A DNA stretch of 64,000 nt from CAYMPH01 sp964392365 (GTDB taxonomy: Bacteria > Spirochaetota > UBA4802 > UBA5550), in contig CAYMPH010000006.1 in NCBI GenBank assembly GCA_964392365.1, positions 62,001 through 126,000 on the forward strand, in the 5' to 3' direction. The notes under the pieces were generated by a model. The model saw only the letters and a list, made by a program, of their open reading frames with translations, had not been told where the DNA came from and made no database searches. The position numbers were made by a program, and so were the translations under genes. Shown piece by piece: positions 1 to 8,712 of this stretch (position 1 is the stretch's first letter; each line of letters begins with the position of its first letter).

Positions 1-1402
1 TTCTTTTTTTTCTGATATTAATCACAGAACCGAATTTTCCATATTGCCATAAACCCATTGCTGTCACAGCCAGAAATAATACCATCGGCAATAATGACTC
101 TTTATCAAAAATCGTTAGAAGATATACCACAGTAAATATTAAAAGAAAACCCATTAAAATTTCAAATACTCTGAGCCAATTTCCAGGTTTAGGTATAAAT
201 TTTATAAGCCTGGGATTTATTGTAAGAGCAAGATACGGAATAGACATTCCAATTCCAACGCTTATAAATATCATAAATATTATTACCGGGGGCTGAGAAA
301 ATGCCCAGGAAAGAGTACCGCCAAGAAAAGGTCCGCTGCAGGGTGTTGCAAGCAGTGTTGCTAAAAGTCCTTTAATATAAGCATCAGCAAATTGATTACT
401 TTGCTTTTTTGAAAGATTTCCGGCAAAATTCGGTGTATTTATTGTAAAAACTCCGAACATTGAAAGTGCCATTGCAAAAACAAGAAGTGTCATTACAATA
501 AGAAATATTCTATGCTGAAATAATCCTCCCCAGTTATACCCGAAAAAAGCTGCAAGTGCTGCAAGAGCAGTAAAACTGGTAATAATACCTGCAGAAAAAA
601 GCAAACCGAGCAAAATTAAATCTTTTCTACTTTTTCCTGCACTTTGAACAAATCCCAAAATCTTCAGACTGACAACAGGAAGAACGCATGGCATAAAATT
701 CAAGATAAGACCGGCCAGGAGTCCGAATAGTATTGCCTGTAAAAGTCCAGTTACATTTGAACTTGTAAATTCAGGTTTAAAACTCTCCCGGTCAAAAATT
801 TTTGATATGTCATTATTTTCAAGTGATTCATTTTTTACTGATTTATTAGTTAATAGAGGTTCCGATGATTTTTCATATTGCTTGATTAATTCATCAGAAA
901 TTACAGTTCCTGTTTCACCGGGTTTAATGACTTTTATTAAATATTCAAATTTAATATTTTTCGGAATGCATGCTGAATCAGTACAAAGGAGTGCATCTAT
1001 TTTTAAACTGTGCTTTTTAAAATCACCAGGAACAGACTTTTTATCAGCTATTATAGGAATAAATATTTTTGTTTCATTTGAATACCCCCAGGTAAATTCC
1101 TTTTCTCCCGGAGTATAAAATTTTTCCGGCTGGAGATATCTAGCATTTTTAAAATTTATTTCTTCTGTTGATTTGATAATAACTTCAGTAGCTTTGCCGA
1201 TACCGGGACCCTTTGGATTTCCATAGATATGACTTCCGGAAGGAATTTCGATTTGTAATGTCAGGAATGATTCTTTGCCAGCTTCAATTTCAAAAGATTG
1301 AGGAATAGGATAAACTTTATATTCATTATATTTTTTTCCAGCACAACCAGCTGTAAAAGATATAGCCAGTAAAAGAAAAAAAATATGTACAGTTCTGAGC
1401 AT
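1..1402 (-). CDS. DsbD-like thiol:disulfide interchange protein (3' end beyond window)
   Basis: Partial gene: the frame is open from the ATG at 1402 to the left edge (467 codons). The N-terminus is a lipoprotein-type signal with a lipobox ending FTAGC (Cys20). A periplasmic domain of the DsbD-alpha type follows, with a C-TDSA-C pair (Cys140, Cys145). From about residue 218 there is a multi-span membrane domain of the DsbD/CcdA family, with its two conserved cysteines in NFMPCVLPV (Cys239) and ATPCSGPF (Cys355). Such proteins carry electrons from cytoplasmic thioredoxin across the membrane to reduce periplasmic or lipoprotein disulfides. The start follows AAAGG and lies 3 bases after a small Cys-rich gene, so the two are probably co-translated. 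Whether a C-terminal thioredoxin domain exists cannot be seen. Confidence 0.85.
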   Translation of the reverse strand, partial: MLRTVHIFFLLLAISFTAGCAGKKYNEYKVYPIPQSFEIEAGKESFLTLQIEIPSGSHIYGNPKGPGIGKATEVIIKSTEEINFKNARYLQPEKFYTPGEKEFTWGYSNETKIFIPIIADKKSVPGDFKKHSLKIDALLCTDSACIPKNIKFEYLIKVIKPGETGTVISDELIKQYEKSSEPLLTNKSVKNESLENNDISKIFDRESFKPEFTSSNVTGLLQAILFGLLAGLILNFMPCVLPVVSLKILGFVQSAGKSRKDLILLGLLFSAGIITSFTALAALAAFFGYNWGGLFQHRIFLIVMTLLVFAMALSMFGVFTINTPNFAGNLSKKQSNQFADAYIKGLLATLLATPCSGPFLGGTLSWAFSQPPVIIFMIFISVGIGMSIPYLALTINPRLIKFIPKPGNWLRVFEILMGFLLIFTVVYLLTIFDKESLLPMVLFLAVTAMGLWQYGKFGSVINIRKKR

Positions 1403-1405
1403 CAG

Positions 1406-1567
1406 CTACCTTTTCTTTTTTTTATCCAGAAGCGGGCATCCGACAATATTATCTCCGTTTAAAACTCTATGCTCAATTTCATAATTATATTTGCATAAAA
1501 CTGAATCCGCCCTATGGTCAATATGAAATTCACATTTTTTACACTGATCTACGGTCATAACGTTCAT
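1406..1567 (-). CDS. small four-cysteine hypothetical protein
   Basis: A 53-residue ORF that I do not recognise as a named family. It has a CKKC motif near the N-terminus and two further single cysteines (VLCKYN and GCPLL), plausibly four ligands for zinc or an iron-sulfur cluster, and ends in a run of Lys/Arg. The start chosen is the ATG at 1567 because GGAG lies 8 bases upstream; an in-frame ATG at 1579 would add four residues. The stop is 3 bases before the dsbD-like start, which makes an operon with a thiol-redox gene. The protein is most likely cytoplasmic, since no signal peptide is visible. Function unknown. Confidence 0.6.
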   Translation of the reverse strand: MNVMTVDQCKKCEFHIDHRADSVLCKYNYEIEHRVLNGDNIVGCPLLDKKKKR

Positions 1568-1677
1568 TGGATTCTCCATATTTTAAAAATATCAAAGAGA
1601 CATAATAAAAATTATTGTAATTATGTAAAGAATAAATCATTTCTTAATTTTCTTCACCTATATAAAATATAAATCAA

Positions 1678-2487
1678 TTATTTTATTGCATATACTTCAA
1701 TAGTATCTGAAAATTTAAAAATCTTTGAAAAAATAATATAAATACTTTTAAAAATCGGGAACAGAATTGACTTACTGTTAAAAACTCTTTCCGGATGAAA
1801 TCCGGCAGCATTAATTTGAATTTTTTTAAATCCAACCTTTTTTAGAATTTTCTTTACTGATTCAGGTGAAAAATCAACTCTGTGATCTTCCGGATGTTTT
1901 TCAACCCACTCCTCCCGATTAAAATAAAACAATGGCCCGAAAATGGATGGCACTGCCATAGCAAAAACTCCCCCATTTTCAAGAATTGAAAAAATTTTAT
2001 TCAATACCTGCACAGGATCATAATTGTGTTCTATAAAATACCAGGATGTTATAACATCAAATTTATCAGATATTTTAATATTATTGAAAGAACTCATAAT
2101 TGTTTCTATACCGAAATTTGAAATACAGTATTGAGAGGCAAAAGGTGAGATTTCAATTCCAAGAGTTTTTTTATAGCCTGCATCAGACGCACATTTCAGA
2201 AAAAATCCTAATGCAGAACCAATATCAAGAATAGAATTATTATTGCCGTTTGAGATTTGTTTTATCTGTTCAATGCGATTTTTTGATATTGAATAAATAT
2301 GATCAAAATCCTCTTCATAGGTTTTGCCATATTGTTTTTTATAATCAGAAGTAAAATATGAATCTGTATAGTCGATGAGTTTGTGTTTTGTGTTATATCC
2401 GCAACCGCAGAAACTGCATTTATTTAAACCGCTGCTTAAGAGAATTTTTCTCTCCGATCCGCAAAGCGGGCAGAGATTATTTATCAT
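1678..2487 (-). CDS. zinc-ribbon class I SAM-dependent methyltransferase
   Basis: 269 residues. An N-terminal zinc ribbon (Cys6, Cys9, Cys24, Cys27) precedes a Rossmann methyltransferase fold with SAM-binding motif I LDIGSALGFF near residues 87-95 and an acidic loop (GIEISP) near 110. The layout resembles the Methyltransf_23 group that acts on small molecules or glycan precursors; the substrate is not evident. The ATG overlaps the TGA of the upstream DbpA-domain gene (ATGA), so the two are translationally coupled. C-terminal residues 230-260 are hydrophobic and could contact the membrane. The methyltransferase call is solid, the substrate unknown. Confidence 0.8.
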   Translation of the reverse strand: MINNLCPLCGSERKILLSSGLNKCSFCGCGYNTKHKLIDYTDSYFTSDYKKQYGKTYEEDFDHIYSISKNRIEQIKQISNGNNNSILDIGSALGFFLKCASDAGYKKTLGIEISPFASQYCISNFGIETIMSSFNNIKISDKFDVITSWYFIEHNYDPVQVLNKIFSILENGGVFAMAVPSIFGPLFYFNREEWVEKHPEDHRVDFSPESVKKILKKVGFKKIQINAAGFHPERVFNSKSILFPIFKSIYIIFSKIFKFSDTIEVYAIK

Positions 2488-2966
2488 TCCGATTTTTTCT
2501 TCTTAGCAGGTTCTACAACAACATTTAAACCTTTTAATTTTGCACCATCGAATGAATGGTAAACAATTTCAGCATATTGCTCTGAAACTTCAAAAAATGA
2601 ATAGGTTGCATGAATATCAATTTTACCAATCTGTTTCCCGTCTATTCCGGATTTTTTTACAATTTCTCTGATTAAATCCCCGGTTGAGATTCTGTGATTT
2701 TTCCCTACATTAATAAAAAGTCTGGCTCTTCCATCTTTAATATCTTCAAAAACCACCTTGCCTGCAACTTTTTTCTCAAATATTTTTTCCAGGTTAAGTT
2801 TTGAAATATCACCAACGTATTCTTTCAGCAAGGCAGCTGCGAGTCTTTTTGTGCCGCCAAATAAGGGGAGTTGTTTTCTCATTTCTTTGAGAAGTTTTTC
2901 ATAATCACCTAAATATTCTGTTTGAGCGATCTGAATTATTTTCTCTACTTTTTTTCCCTGACTCAT
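2484..2966 (-). CDS. stand-alone DbpA-type RNA-binding domain protein
   Basis: 160 residues. The C-terminal half (about 75-153) resembles the DbpA RNA-binding domain normally found at the end of DEAD-box helicases (ARLFINVGKN, GDLIREI, IGKIDIHATYSFFEV, ending GLNVVVEPA). No helicase core is present. The N-terminal 70 residues are helical and charged and unlike anything I can name. The tail is KKKKSE. The start at 2966 follows AGAGG by 6 bases; an ATG 21 bases further upstream lacks a site. It overlaps the downstream methyltransferase gene by 4 bases. In helicases this domain binds structured rRNA, so an RNA-chaperone or ribosome-assembly role is a reasonable inference. Confidence 0.75.
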   Translation of the reverse strand: MSQGKKVEKIIQIAQTEYLGDYEKLLKEMRKQLPLFGGTKRLAAALLKEYVGDISKLNLEKIFEKKVAGKVVFEDIKDGRARLFINVGKNHRISTGDLIREIVKKSGIDGKQIGKIDIHATYSFFEVSEQYAEIVYHSFDGAKLKGLNVVVEPAKKKKSE

Positions 2967-3051
2967 TTGAAATCCTCTGTGAAACAAATTTCCGATATTT
3001 AAATTGACAGTGCAAAACTAACAACGGATTAAATATATGGCAAGTATTTTT

Positions 3052-3711
3052 CTATATATCCTCTTTGCATCTATATCCTACATTACGAACAGTTTCAATT
3101 ACTGAATTGAATTCATCCCCGAGTTTACCCCGGAGTCGTCTGATATGAACATCAACTGTCCTTGTTCCTCCAATATACTCAAGACCCCAGATTCTGCTGA
3201 GTAAATCCTTTCTTGAAAACACAACACCCCTGTTTTCAAAAAAAAGTCTCAGTAATTCAAATTCCTTGTATGTTAATTCAAGTTTTTCTTCATTAAAATA
3301 AACTGAATATTCCTTTAGATTTATTTTTAAATTTCTAATGGAAATTTCTTCATTATCTGATTGTCTGTTTCCAGCCAGTTTTTTTAATCTGGCTTGAAGT
3401 TCACCTTTTCTGAAAGGGTACACAACAAAATCATTAAAAAACCAGTCGAATTTAATTTCTTCAATCTTATTTACTTTAATAATAAGCAGAACCGGTACAT
3501 CGTGGAACTTCTTTCTTAGCTTTGAAAGAAAAAATTGCGCTGAATCAGGAGTAGTAAAAAGGTCTGTATCAACCAATAGGCAATGCGAATCTTCACTTTT
3601 TGCTGATTCAAAAGATTTATAATTCTGCACTTCCGCTTCAGGAATATTTGCCTTAACGTCCTGAAGAACTTCACCGCTTTCAGTAATTATGCTGATAGAT
3701 ATTGATTTCAT
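3052..3711 (-). CDS. OmpR/PhoB-family response regulator with degenerate receiver
   Basis: 219 residues. The C-terminal half is a clear winged-helix Trans_reg_C domain (LTYKEFELLRLFFENRGVVFSR ... TRTVDVHIRRLRGKLG ... VRNVGYR). The N-terminal half is receiver-like but atypical: the acidic pair after strand 1 reads TESGE, the switch Thr is absent (LLIIK), and the invariant Lys-Pro is Tyr98-Pro99. Asp48 in CLLVD lines up with the phosphoacceptor. Such receivers often work without canonical phosphorylation. No histidine kinase is adjacent. The gene starts 7 bases after the pyruvate kinase stop, as the last gene of the DUF4139 - pyk - regulator run. Confidence 0.85.
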   Translation of the reverse strand: MKSISISIITESGEVLQDVKANIPEAEVQNYKSFESAKSEDSHCLLVDTDLFTTPDSAQFFLSKLRKKFHDVPVLLIIKVNKIEEIKFDWFFNDFVVYPFRKGELQARLKKLAGNRQSDNEEISIRNLKINLKEYSVYFNEEKLELTYKEFELLRLFFENRGVVFSRKDLLSRIWGLEYIGGTRTVDVHIRRLRGKLGDEFNSVIETVRNVGYRCKEDI

Positions 3712-3718
3712 ATATTTT

Positions 3719-5464
3719 TTATTTCAATCCAGTTGAAATTATCCCCTTTGAAGCATCTACAGTTACAACTGTTCCGCCTTTTAAAATACCAGTGGCGTTC
3801 ATTGCGTTAGAAATAACCGGTATATCAAGTGCAAGCCCTACAATCACTGCTTTTGAATTTTCGCTATCTTCCTCAGTTACAATAGCTGATGCATTTTTTA
3901 TTGCGTGAAGAATTATATCCGTAGTTTTCGAAAAAACAAGAATATCCCCTGCTTTAAAATCCAGTATATCATTATCGCCTTCTGCAATCACACAAATTTT
4001 TCCAGTTGAAGTTAATTTGTTTAATCCATTTCCTTCCAGCAAAACATCTCCAACAATATGCACCCTGAGAGTATTTGTTGCACCGCTGATTCCTGCAGGA
4101 AAGCCGCCTGTTATTACAACAAGATCACCGTTTTTAATCAGATCGGTTTCTTCGGCTTTTAATATTGACTGATCAAATATTTCTTCAGTAGTATATTTTT
4201 CTTCAGTAAGAACCGGGAAAACTCCCCATGAAAGTGAAAGCTGGTTATATACTTTCGGAAGAACAGTCATGGCAATTATAGGGCATGCAGGTCTGTATTT
4301 TGATACCATCCGGGCAGTATGACCTGATTTTGTCAGAGATAGTATAGCAGCAGCTCCAAGAGTATGTGCTGTTTCGCATGTTGCCTGACTAATCGCATTT
4401 GTAATATTTCTTGAAACAGTGATATGTGAATTATTAAATCTTTTCACATAATCAATGTCAGATTCAGTTTTTGCGGCAATTTTAGCCATTACCTTAACTG
4501 TTTCAACAGGATATTTTCCGACTGATGTTTCGCCTGAAAGCATGAGTGCGCTTGTTCCATCATAAATCGCATTTGCCACATCTGTGATTTCCGCTCTGGT
4601 TGGACTTGGATTGCGTATCATTGAATCGAGCATTTGCGTTGCAGTAATTGCAGGTATCCCGGCGATTCCGCATTTTTTTATTATATCTTTTTGAATTGAT
4701 GGAAGTTCCTCAAAAGGAATCTCAACACCCATATCACCTCTTGCAACCATTACGCCATCGCTGAGATGAACTATATCATCTATATTTCTGACCCCATCTC
4801 TGTTTTCAATCTTTGAGATAATTTTAATAAAACTCCCGCCGGAATCATCAAGAAACTTCTTTATATCTTTTACATCATTCTGGTTTCTGACAAAAGAAGC
4901 TGCAATAAAATCAATATCATTATCAACAGCAAACTTCAAATCAAGCTTATCCCTTTCGCTGATAAACGGAATGGTGATTGTAACTCCTGGAACATTTATT
5001 CCTTTATTATCACCAATTGGACCGCCTGTAATAACAATACATTCAATAATTTTATCAGTTTTCGATATTACTTTCAGCTCTACCAGTCCATCTGCAATTA
5101 AAATTCTGGATCCCTTTTCAACATCAGCAGGAAGCCCCTGATATGAAACAGAAGCTATTTTTTCTGTTCCAACGACTTCATCGATAGTAAGGCTGAACGT
5201 GTTGCCGGTTTTAAGTTCAACTTCGCCTTTTTCAAATTTCCTTAATCTGATTTTAGGGCCTTTAATATCAAGCAGCAGACCTACCGGAATACCAAGTTCT
5301 TTTACTGCCTGCCTGAAAAGATTAATCCTGCTTTTATGCTCCTCATGAGTCCCGTGAGAAAAATTGAGCCTTGCCACAGACATTCCTGATTTAATTAATT
5401 CTTTTAAAATTTCAATACTATCAGTTGCCGGGCCAAGTGTGCATACTATTTTTGTTTTAATCAT
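3719..5464 (-). CDS. pyk: pyruvate kinase with C-terminal PEP-utiliser-type domain
   Basis: 581 residues. Converts phosphoenolpyruvate and ADP to pyruvate and ATP at the end of glycolysis, in the cytoplasm. The barrel begins KTKIVCTLGPAT and carries NFSHG, the substrate region KIENRDG and MVARGDMGVEIP, and ITATQMLDSM. After the usual end (about residue 475) there is an extra domain of about 100 residues (GDILVFSKTTD ... ASAIVTEE ... GGTVVTVDASKGII) like the phosphohistidine swivelling domain of Bacillus-type pyruvate kinases. The ATG directly abuts the stop of the upstream DUF4139 gene, indicating an operon. Length fits the long Bacillus-type class. Confidence 0.97.
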   Translation of the reverse strand: MIKTKIVCTLGPATDSIEILKELIKSGMSVARLNFSHGTHEEHKSRINLFRQAVKELGIPVGLLLDIKGPKIRLRKFEKGEVELKTGNTFSLTIDEVVGTEKIASVSYQGLPADVEKGSRILIADGLVELKVISKTDKIIECIVITGGPIGDNKGINVPGVTITIPFISERDKLDLKFAVDNDIDFIAASFVRNQNDVKDIKKFLDDSGGSFIKIISKIENRDGVRNIDDIVHLSDGVMVARGDMGVEIPFEELPSIQKDIIKKCGIAGIPAITATQMLDSMIRNPSPTRAEITDVANAIYDGTSALMLSGETSVGKYPVETVKVMAKIAAKTESDIDYVKRFNNSHITVSRNITNAISQATCETAHTLGAAAILSLTKSGHTARMVSKYRPACPIIAMTVLPKVYNQLSLSWGVFPVLTEEKYTTEEIFDQSILKAEETDLIKNGDLVVITGGFPAGISGATNTLRVHIVGDVLLEGNGLNKLTSTGKICVIAEGDNDILDFKAGDILVFSKTTDIILHAIKNASAIVTEEDSENSKAVIVGLALDIPVISNAMNATGILKGGTVVTVDASKGIISTGLK

Positions 5465-7312
5465 TTATCTTAACCCCTCAATTGATAAATCTTTATCAAA
5501 TGAAATTATAATCTCATATGTTATTTCTTTTTTCTCTTTTGGACCAAGTAAAATATTCCACTTTCTGATCCCCTGTGAAAATTCAGTCGAATCCTCAAAT
5601 TCTTTATCAGGTGTTAAAGGCAAAGATAAATCCTTAATTTCCACATCAATTTTTTTATTTCTTGATACAGGAATTATATCGAGAAGTGTAATTTCCCCTT
5701 TTTTCTGCATCTGATTTTCAACAGTAAGTTTATATTTATACGATATTTTCCTCTTGCCGCCGAAAATTCCTGAAGTATCTTCAAATTTTTTTACGAGTTC
5801 CTTAAATCCGCTAATTCTGGTTTCATTGCCTATTACAAGATTCTCGCTTTTACCTATCGGCATATATGGAATTCTGATTTTACCCATATATTCATTTTCA
5901 AGAAAAACCTGGGATTCCCCTGCCATTAAAGGAATTCCTGTAGTATTAAAAAGTTTTACCTTTAAATACGCCTTGTTTCCATAATGAGGAACTATCTCAT
6001 AATAAAATTTAACATTTGCTTTATCAGTAACTTCATAATCCTGAATAAATTTTTTCTGATATTTTATTGATGAAGCAATCGATTGTTTAAGCGGCAGAGT
6101 TATACCGAAATAAATTCCCATCTCGCTGATAACAGCTGACGGCGGCGGAGATTCTTCATCTTTCGATGTTTCCATTGAAGCATATCCGCTGGATCCGCCA
6201 TTTTTTTTGGATTTCTTCTTCAAAGACGGTGAAGCAGATTTCTCTTTATGAGCATCGTAAGAATCAGTTTTATATTCTAATCTTTCATAAATATCGAGTA
6301 TCCATGATGATACGGAAGGCTGCGTCATTGAATTCACCGGAGCGCCTGTTGATAATGCAAGATTAACATCATCCCAATCTTCTCCGCTGTTTTGAAATAT
6401 ATTTCCGAATACCGAAAGATTAACTGCATTTTTCTCCATAGAAGCCCTTAAATCATAAACCATCTGCCAGTAGGTTTTCGGAATTACATATGTAAGAGTA
6501 AACTCAATTTCACTTTCTGATGAAGAGTATACAATCATGTTTACACGTTTTTCATAATCTACATTCTCAGTTGGTTCTTTGAGCATTCTGGTTCTTTCAG
6601 CATATTTGTCATTGAAATCATAATACTGCTGAACAGCCTCATTCTGTCTTTTATTCACATAAGCATTACTTAAAGTCTGATAATTTGAATAATAATTATA
6701 ACCTGCAATTTGAGAAAGTTCAAATTCCCATTTCTGAATTTCCTTACCAAGCTTTTCCCTTTCCTTTTCTGTCTTTCTTCTTTTATTAAATAAGTCTTTC
6801 TTCTTATCAAAAATATAATTTATAGTTTCATCCCATGTGCTGATTTTAGGGATTTTAGTTGCAATCTCTCTAGGAATTGTCTGTCCGGTAAAATCGCCAA
6901 TTGAATTCAATAATTTTTCCTGAGCTGAAATATTTTTCAGATCATCAGCCAAAGCAAAATCAAGTTCTCTCAATGATGAAAGTTTTTCTTCTATATCAAG
7001 AATATTCTTTTGTCTTTTCTGAACAAGAGCTTTCTTCTCCACTTCAAGGGAAACTATTTTGCCTTTAAATTCTTTTGGAAGGCCGCCTTTAATTGACCAG
7101 TCATAAAGAAGATTCGGAAGGCCGCCGAGTACAATATTATTAGAACCTTTTTTCAAAGGGATAATAACTGTTCTTACGATCTCTGCCTGATTCTGAAATA
7201 ATTTAACTTCAATAATCCTACTCTGATAAATCTTTTCATCTGCGATTACAAAACCGGAAAAAGAAAAACAAGTTAATATGCAAATAACAAGTAATATTTT
7301 TTTGTGATTCAT
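5465..7312 (-). CDS. secreted DUF4139 (MuiA-like) protein
   Basis: 615 residues with an N-terminal signal peptide (ILLVICILTCFSFSGFVIA). Residues about 30-125 match the DUF4140 N-terminal region (VKLFQNQAEIVRTV, GGLP). A charged coiled coil covers roughly 90-215, and the large C-terminal part is a DUF4139 beta-rich domain (LTYVIPKTYWQMVYDLRA, LSTGAP, typical of the mucoidy-inhibitor MuiA family). A Ser/Lys/Pro-rich insert (about 350-395) interrupts the DUF4139 region, as is common in the family. The biochemical role of the family is not established. It heads an operon with pyk and the response regulator. Envelope location is inferred from the signal. Confidence 0.85.
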   Translation of the reverse strand: MNHKKILLVICILTCFSFSGFVIADEKIYQSRIIEVKLFQNQAEIVRTVIIPLKKGSNNIVLGGLPNLLYDWSIKGGLPKEFKGKIVSLEVEKKALVQKRQKNILDIEEKLSSLRELDFALADDLKNISAQEKLLNSIGDFTGQTIPREIATKIPKISTWDETINYIFDKKKDLFNKRRKTEKEREKLGKEIQKWEFELSQIAGYNYYSNYQTLSNAYVNKRQNEAVQQYYDFNDKYAERTRMLKEPTENVDYEKRVNMIVYSSSESEIEFTLTYVIPKTYWQMVYDLRASMEKNAVNLSVFGNIFQNSGEDWDDVNLALSTGAPVNSMTQPSVSSWILDIYERLEYKTDSYDAHKEKSASPSLKKKSKKNGGSSGYASMETSKDEESPPPSAVISEMGIYFGITLPLKQSIASSIKYQKKFIQDYEVTDKANVKFYYEIVPHYGNKAYLKVKLFNTTGIPLMAGESQVFLENEYMGKIRIPYMPIGKSENLVIGNETRISGFKELVKKFEDTSGIFGGKRKISYKYKLTVENQMQKKGEITLLDIIPVSRNKKIDVEIKDLSLPLTPDKEFEDSTEFSQGIRKWNILLGPKEKKEITYEIIISFDKDLSIEGLR

Positions 7313-7620
7313 AATCCGATCCTCTCGATTTAAGACTCATTTTAAATAATTGATTTAATATCAGGCTGGCTAAACGCAATTTTAATATATAAAATATCCG
7401 TTTTATAAAATCCAATTATTTATAAATATCATATTATATATTTTGTTTATTTATATGTCAATTTGATTAATTACTTTTTATACCGCATAAAATAAATATA
7501 TAGAACCTATTTGAAGTAAATTTTTATTTTTTTTTAACCCTATGAATTCTTTTTATTCTGGACAAAATTATTTCAAAAAGATAAAATACTAAAAAAAGGA
7601 ATTAATCTAGTAATAAATTT
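7313..7620. other. divergent intergenic region, no gene seen
   Basis: About 308 bases of very AT-rich sequence between the divergent starts of the DUF4139 gene and the phospholipase C-like gene. Both promoters must lie here, but no clearly spaced -35/-10 pair, hairpin, RNA gene or small ORF with a ribosome site stands out. An AAGGA lies about 20 bases before the ATG at 7621, too far for a normal Shine-Dalgarno. Confidence 0.5.
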
Positions 7621-8712
7621 ATGCCCGGAATATATACCCATAATAAAATTTTTAGAGAAACAATAATTTCTCTTTCAAAAAGAAAAAAAAAGAATTATCT
7701 TTTAAGATCTGTTGAGTCAATATTTACAGACTGGACCAGATTTAAGTCAGGTTTATTCGGTTCTATTGGACCAAATATTTTTGATTATATCCCGGAAAGA
7801 AAAAAAACCAATCCATACAGCCATGAAATATCATTTCTTCTTCATAATGGCTCTTCAGAAAAATTTATCAGGAAAATGATAGCAGATATTTTTTCATCAA
7901 ATGACAGAAACAATGAATGGACAGCAATTCAAAGGGCGTATTTATACGGATTTATATCGCATGCAGTTGCTGATGCAGTTATTCATCCATATATTTTTTA
8001 CTGGTCCGGTTTTCCAAATAATTATTCTAAAGATGAAATAGCTCACTACCGCGAACAGAATTTATTTATATCATATAATATCGATAATTATAATCTTTTT
8101 GCAGAAGGCAATAAACCTGAATATAATTTAAATATTAATGACATGATTCCGCTTGTATCAAAATCAAAAATAAAAAAAATAATCCCGCCTGTTAGAAATT
8201 TTATTTTAAAAACAATTCAGGAGATTCTACCCAACCAGTCTATAGATTTGAAATTGCTGAAAAGAAACCTGACAACTTTAGAAAATGAAAAAATTACGCG
8301 TCTTGATTTAATTCCATATCTTATGCCATTAACTTATAAAATTAAGCATTCGGGAAATGAAAAATTAAAAAAATTAATTTTTAAATTAAGAGACAGATAT
8401 AATTTTTATTCTGATTTTATTGTTCGTTATCCTGATCCAAAAAAATTTAATAACCATATATTAAATCATCACAGGGAACGCTGGCAATACCCGGCAGGGC
8501 AAATTGGTGCCCGCTATGAATCAATAGATAATCTTATGAATATCGCTAGTGAGAAAACAGCCGATTTATGGATTGCACTCGAAGAAGGGATGTATGATAA
8601 AATCAACGAAAAAAATCTATCTGATCTGAGTTTGAATTTATACACCGGTGAAAAAGATGTGGATTTCTTTAAAATGCAGCACAAAAATCCTGTAAAATTA
8701 AAATTATTTTAA
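7621..8712 (+). CDS. zinc-dependent phospholipase C family protein
   Basis: 363 residues. The N-terminus MPGIYTHNKIF and the spread of His/Asp residues (His7, Asp55 in GPNIFDYIP, His68, His75, His114 and Asp118 in FISHAVADAVIHPY, His122) match the zinc-dependent phospholipase C fold (Zn_dep_PLPC), whose ligands bind a trinuclear zinc site. No signal peptide is visible, so a cytoplasmic role is likely and phospholipase activity is not proven. The ATG is the only good start after an in-frame stop at 7603. The 3' end overlaps the convergent HExxH gene by 9 bases. Confidence 0.8.
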   Translation: MPGIYTHNKIFRETIISLSKRKKKNYLLRSVESIFTDWTRFKSGLFGSIGPNIFDYIPERKKTNPYSHEISFLLHNGSSEKFIRKMIADIFSSNDRNNEWTAIQRAYLYGFISHAVADAVIHPYIFYWSGFPNNYSKDEIAHYREQNLFISYNIDNYNLFAEGNKPEYNLNINDMIPLVSKSKIKKIIPPVRNFILKTIQEILPNQSIDLKLLKRNLTTLENEKITRLDLIPYLMPLTYKIKHSGNEKLKKLIFKLRDRYNFYSDFIVRYPDPKKFNNHILNHHRERWQYPAGQIGARYESIDNLMNIASEKTADLWIALEEGMYDKINEKNLSDLSLNLYTGEKDVDFFKMQHKNPVKLKLF

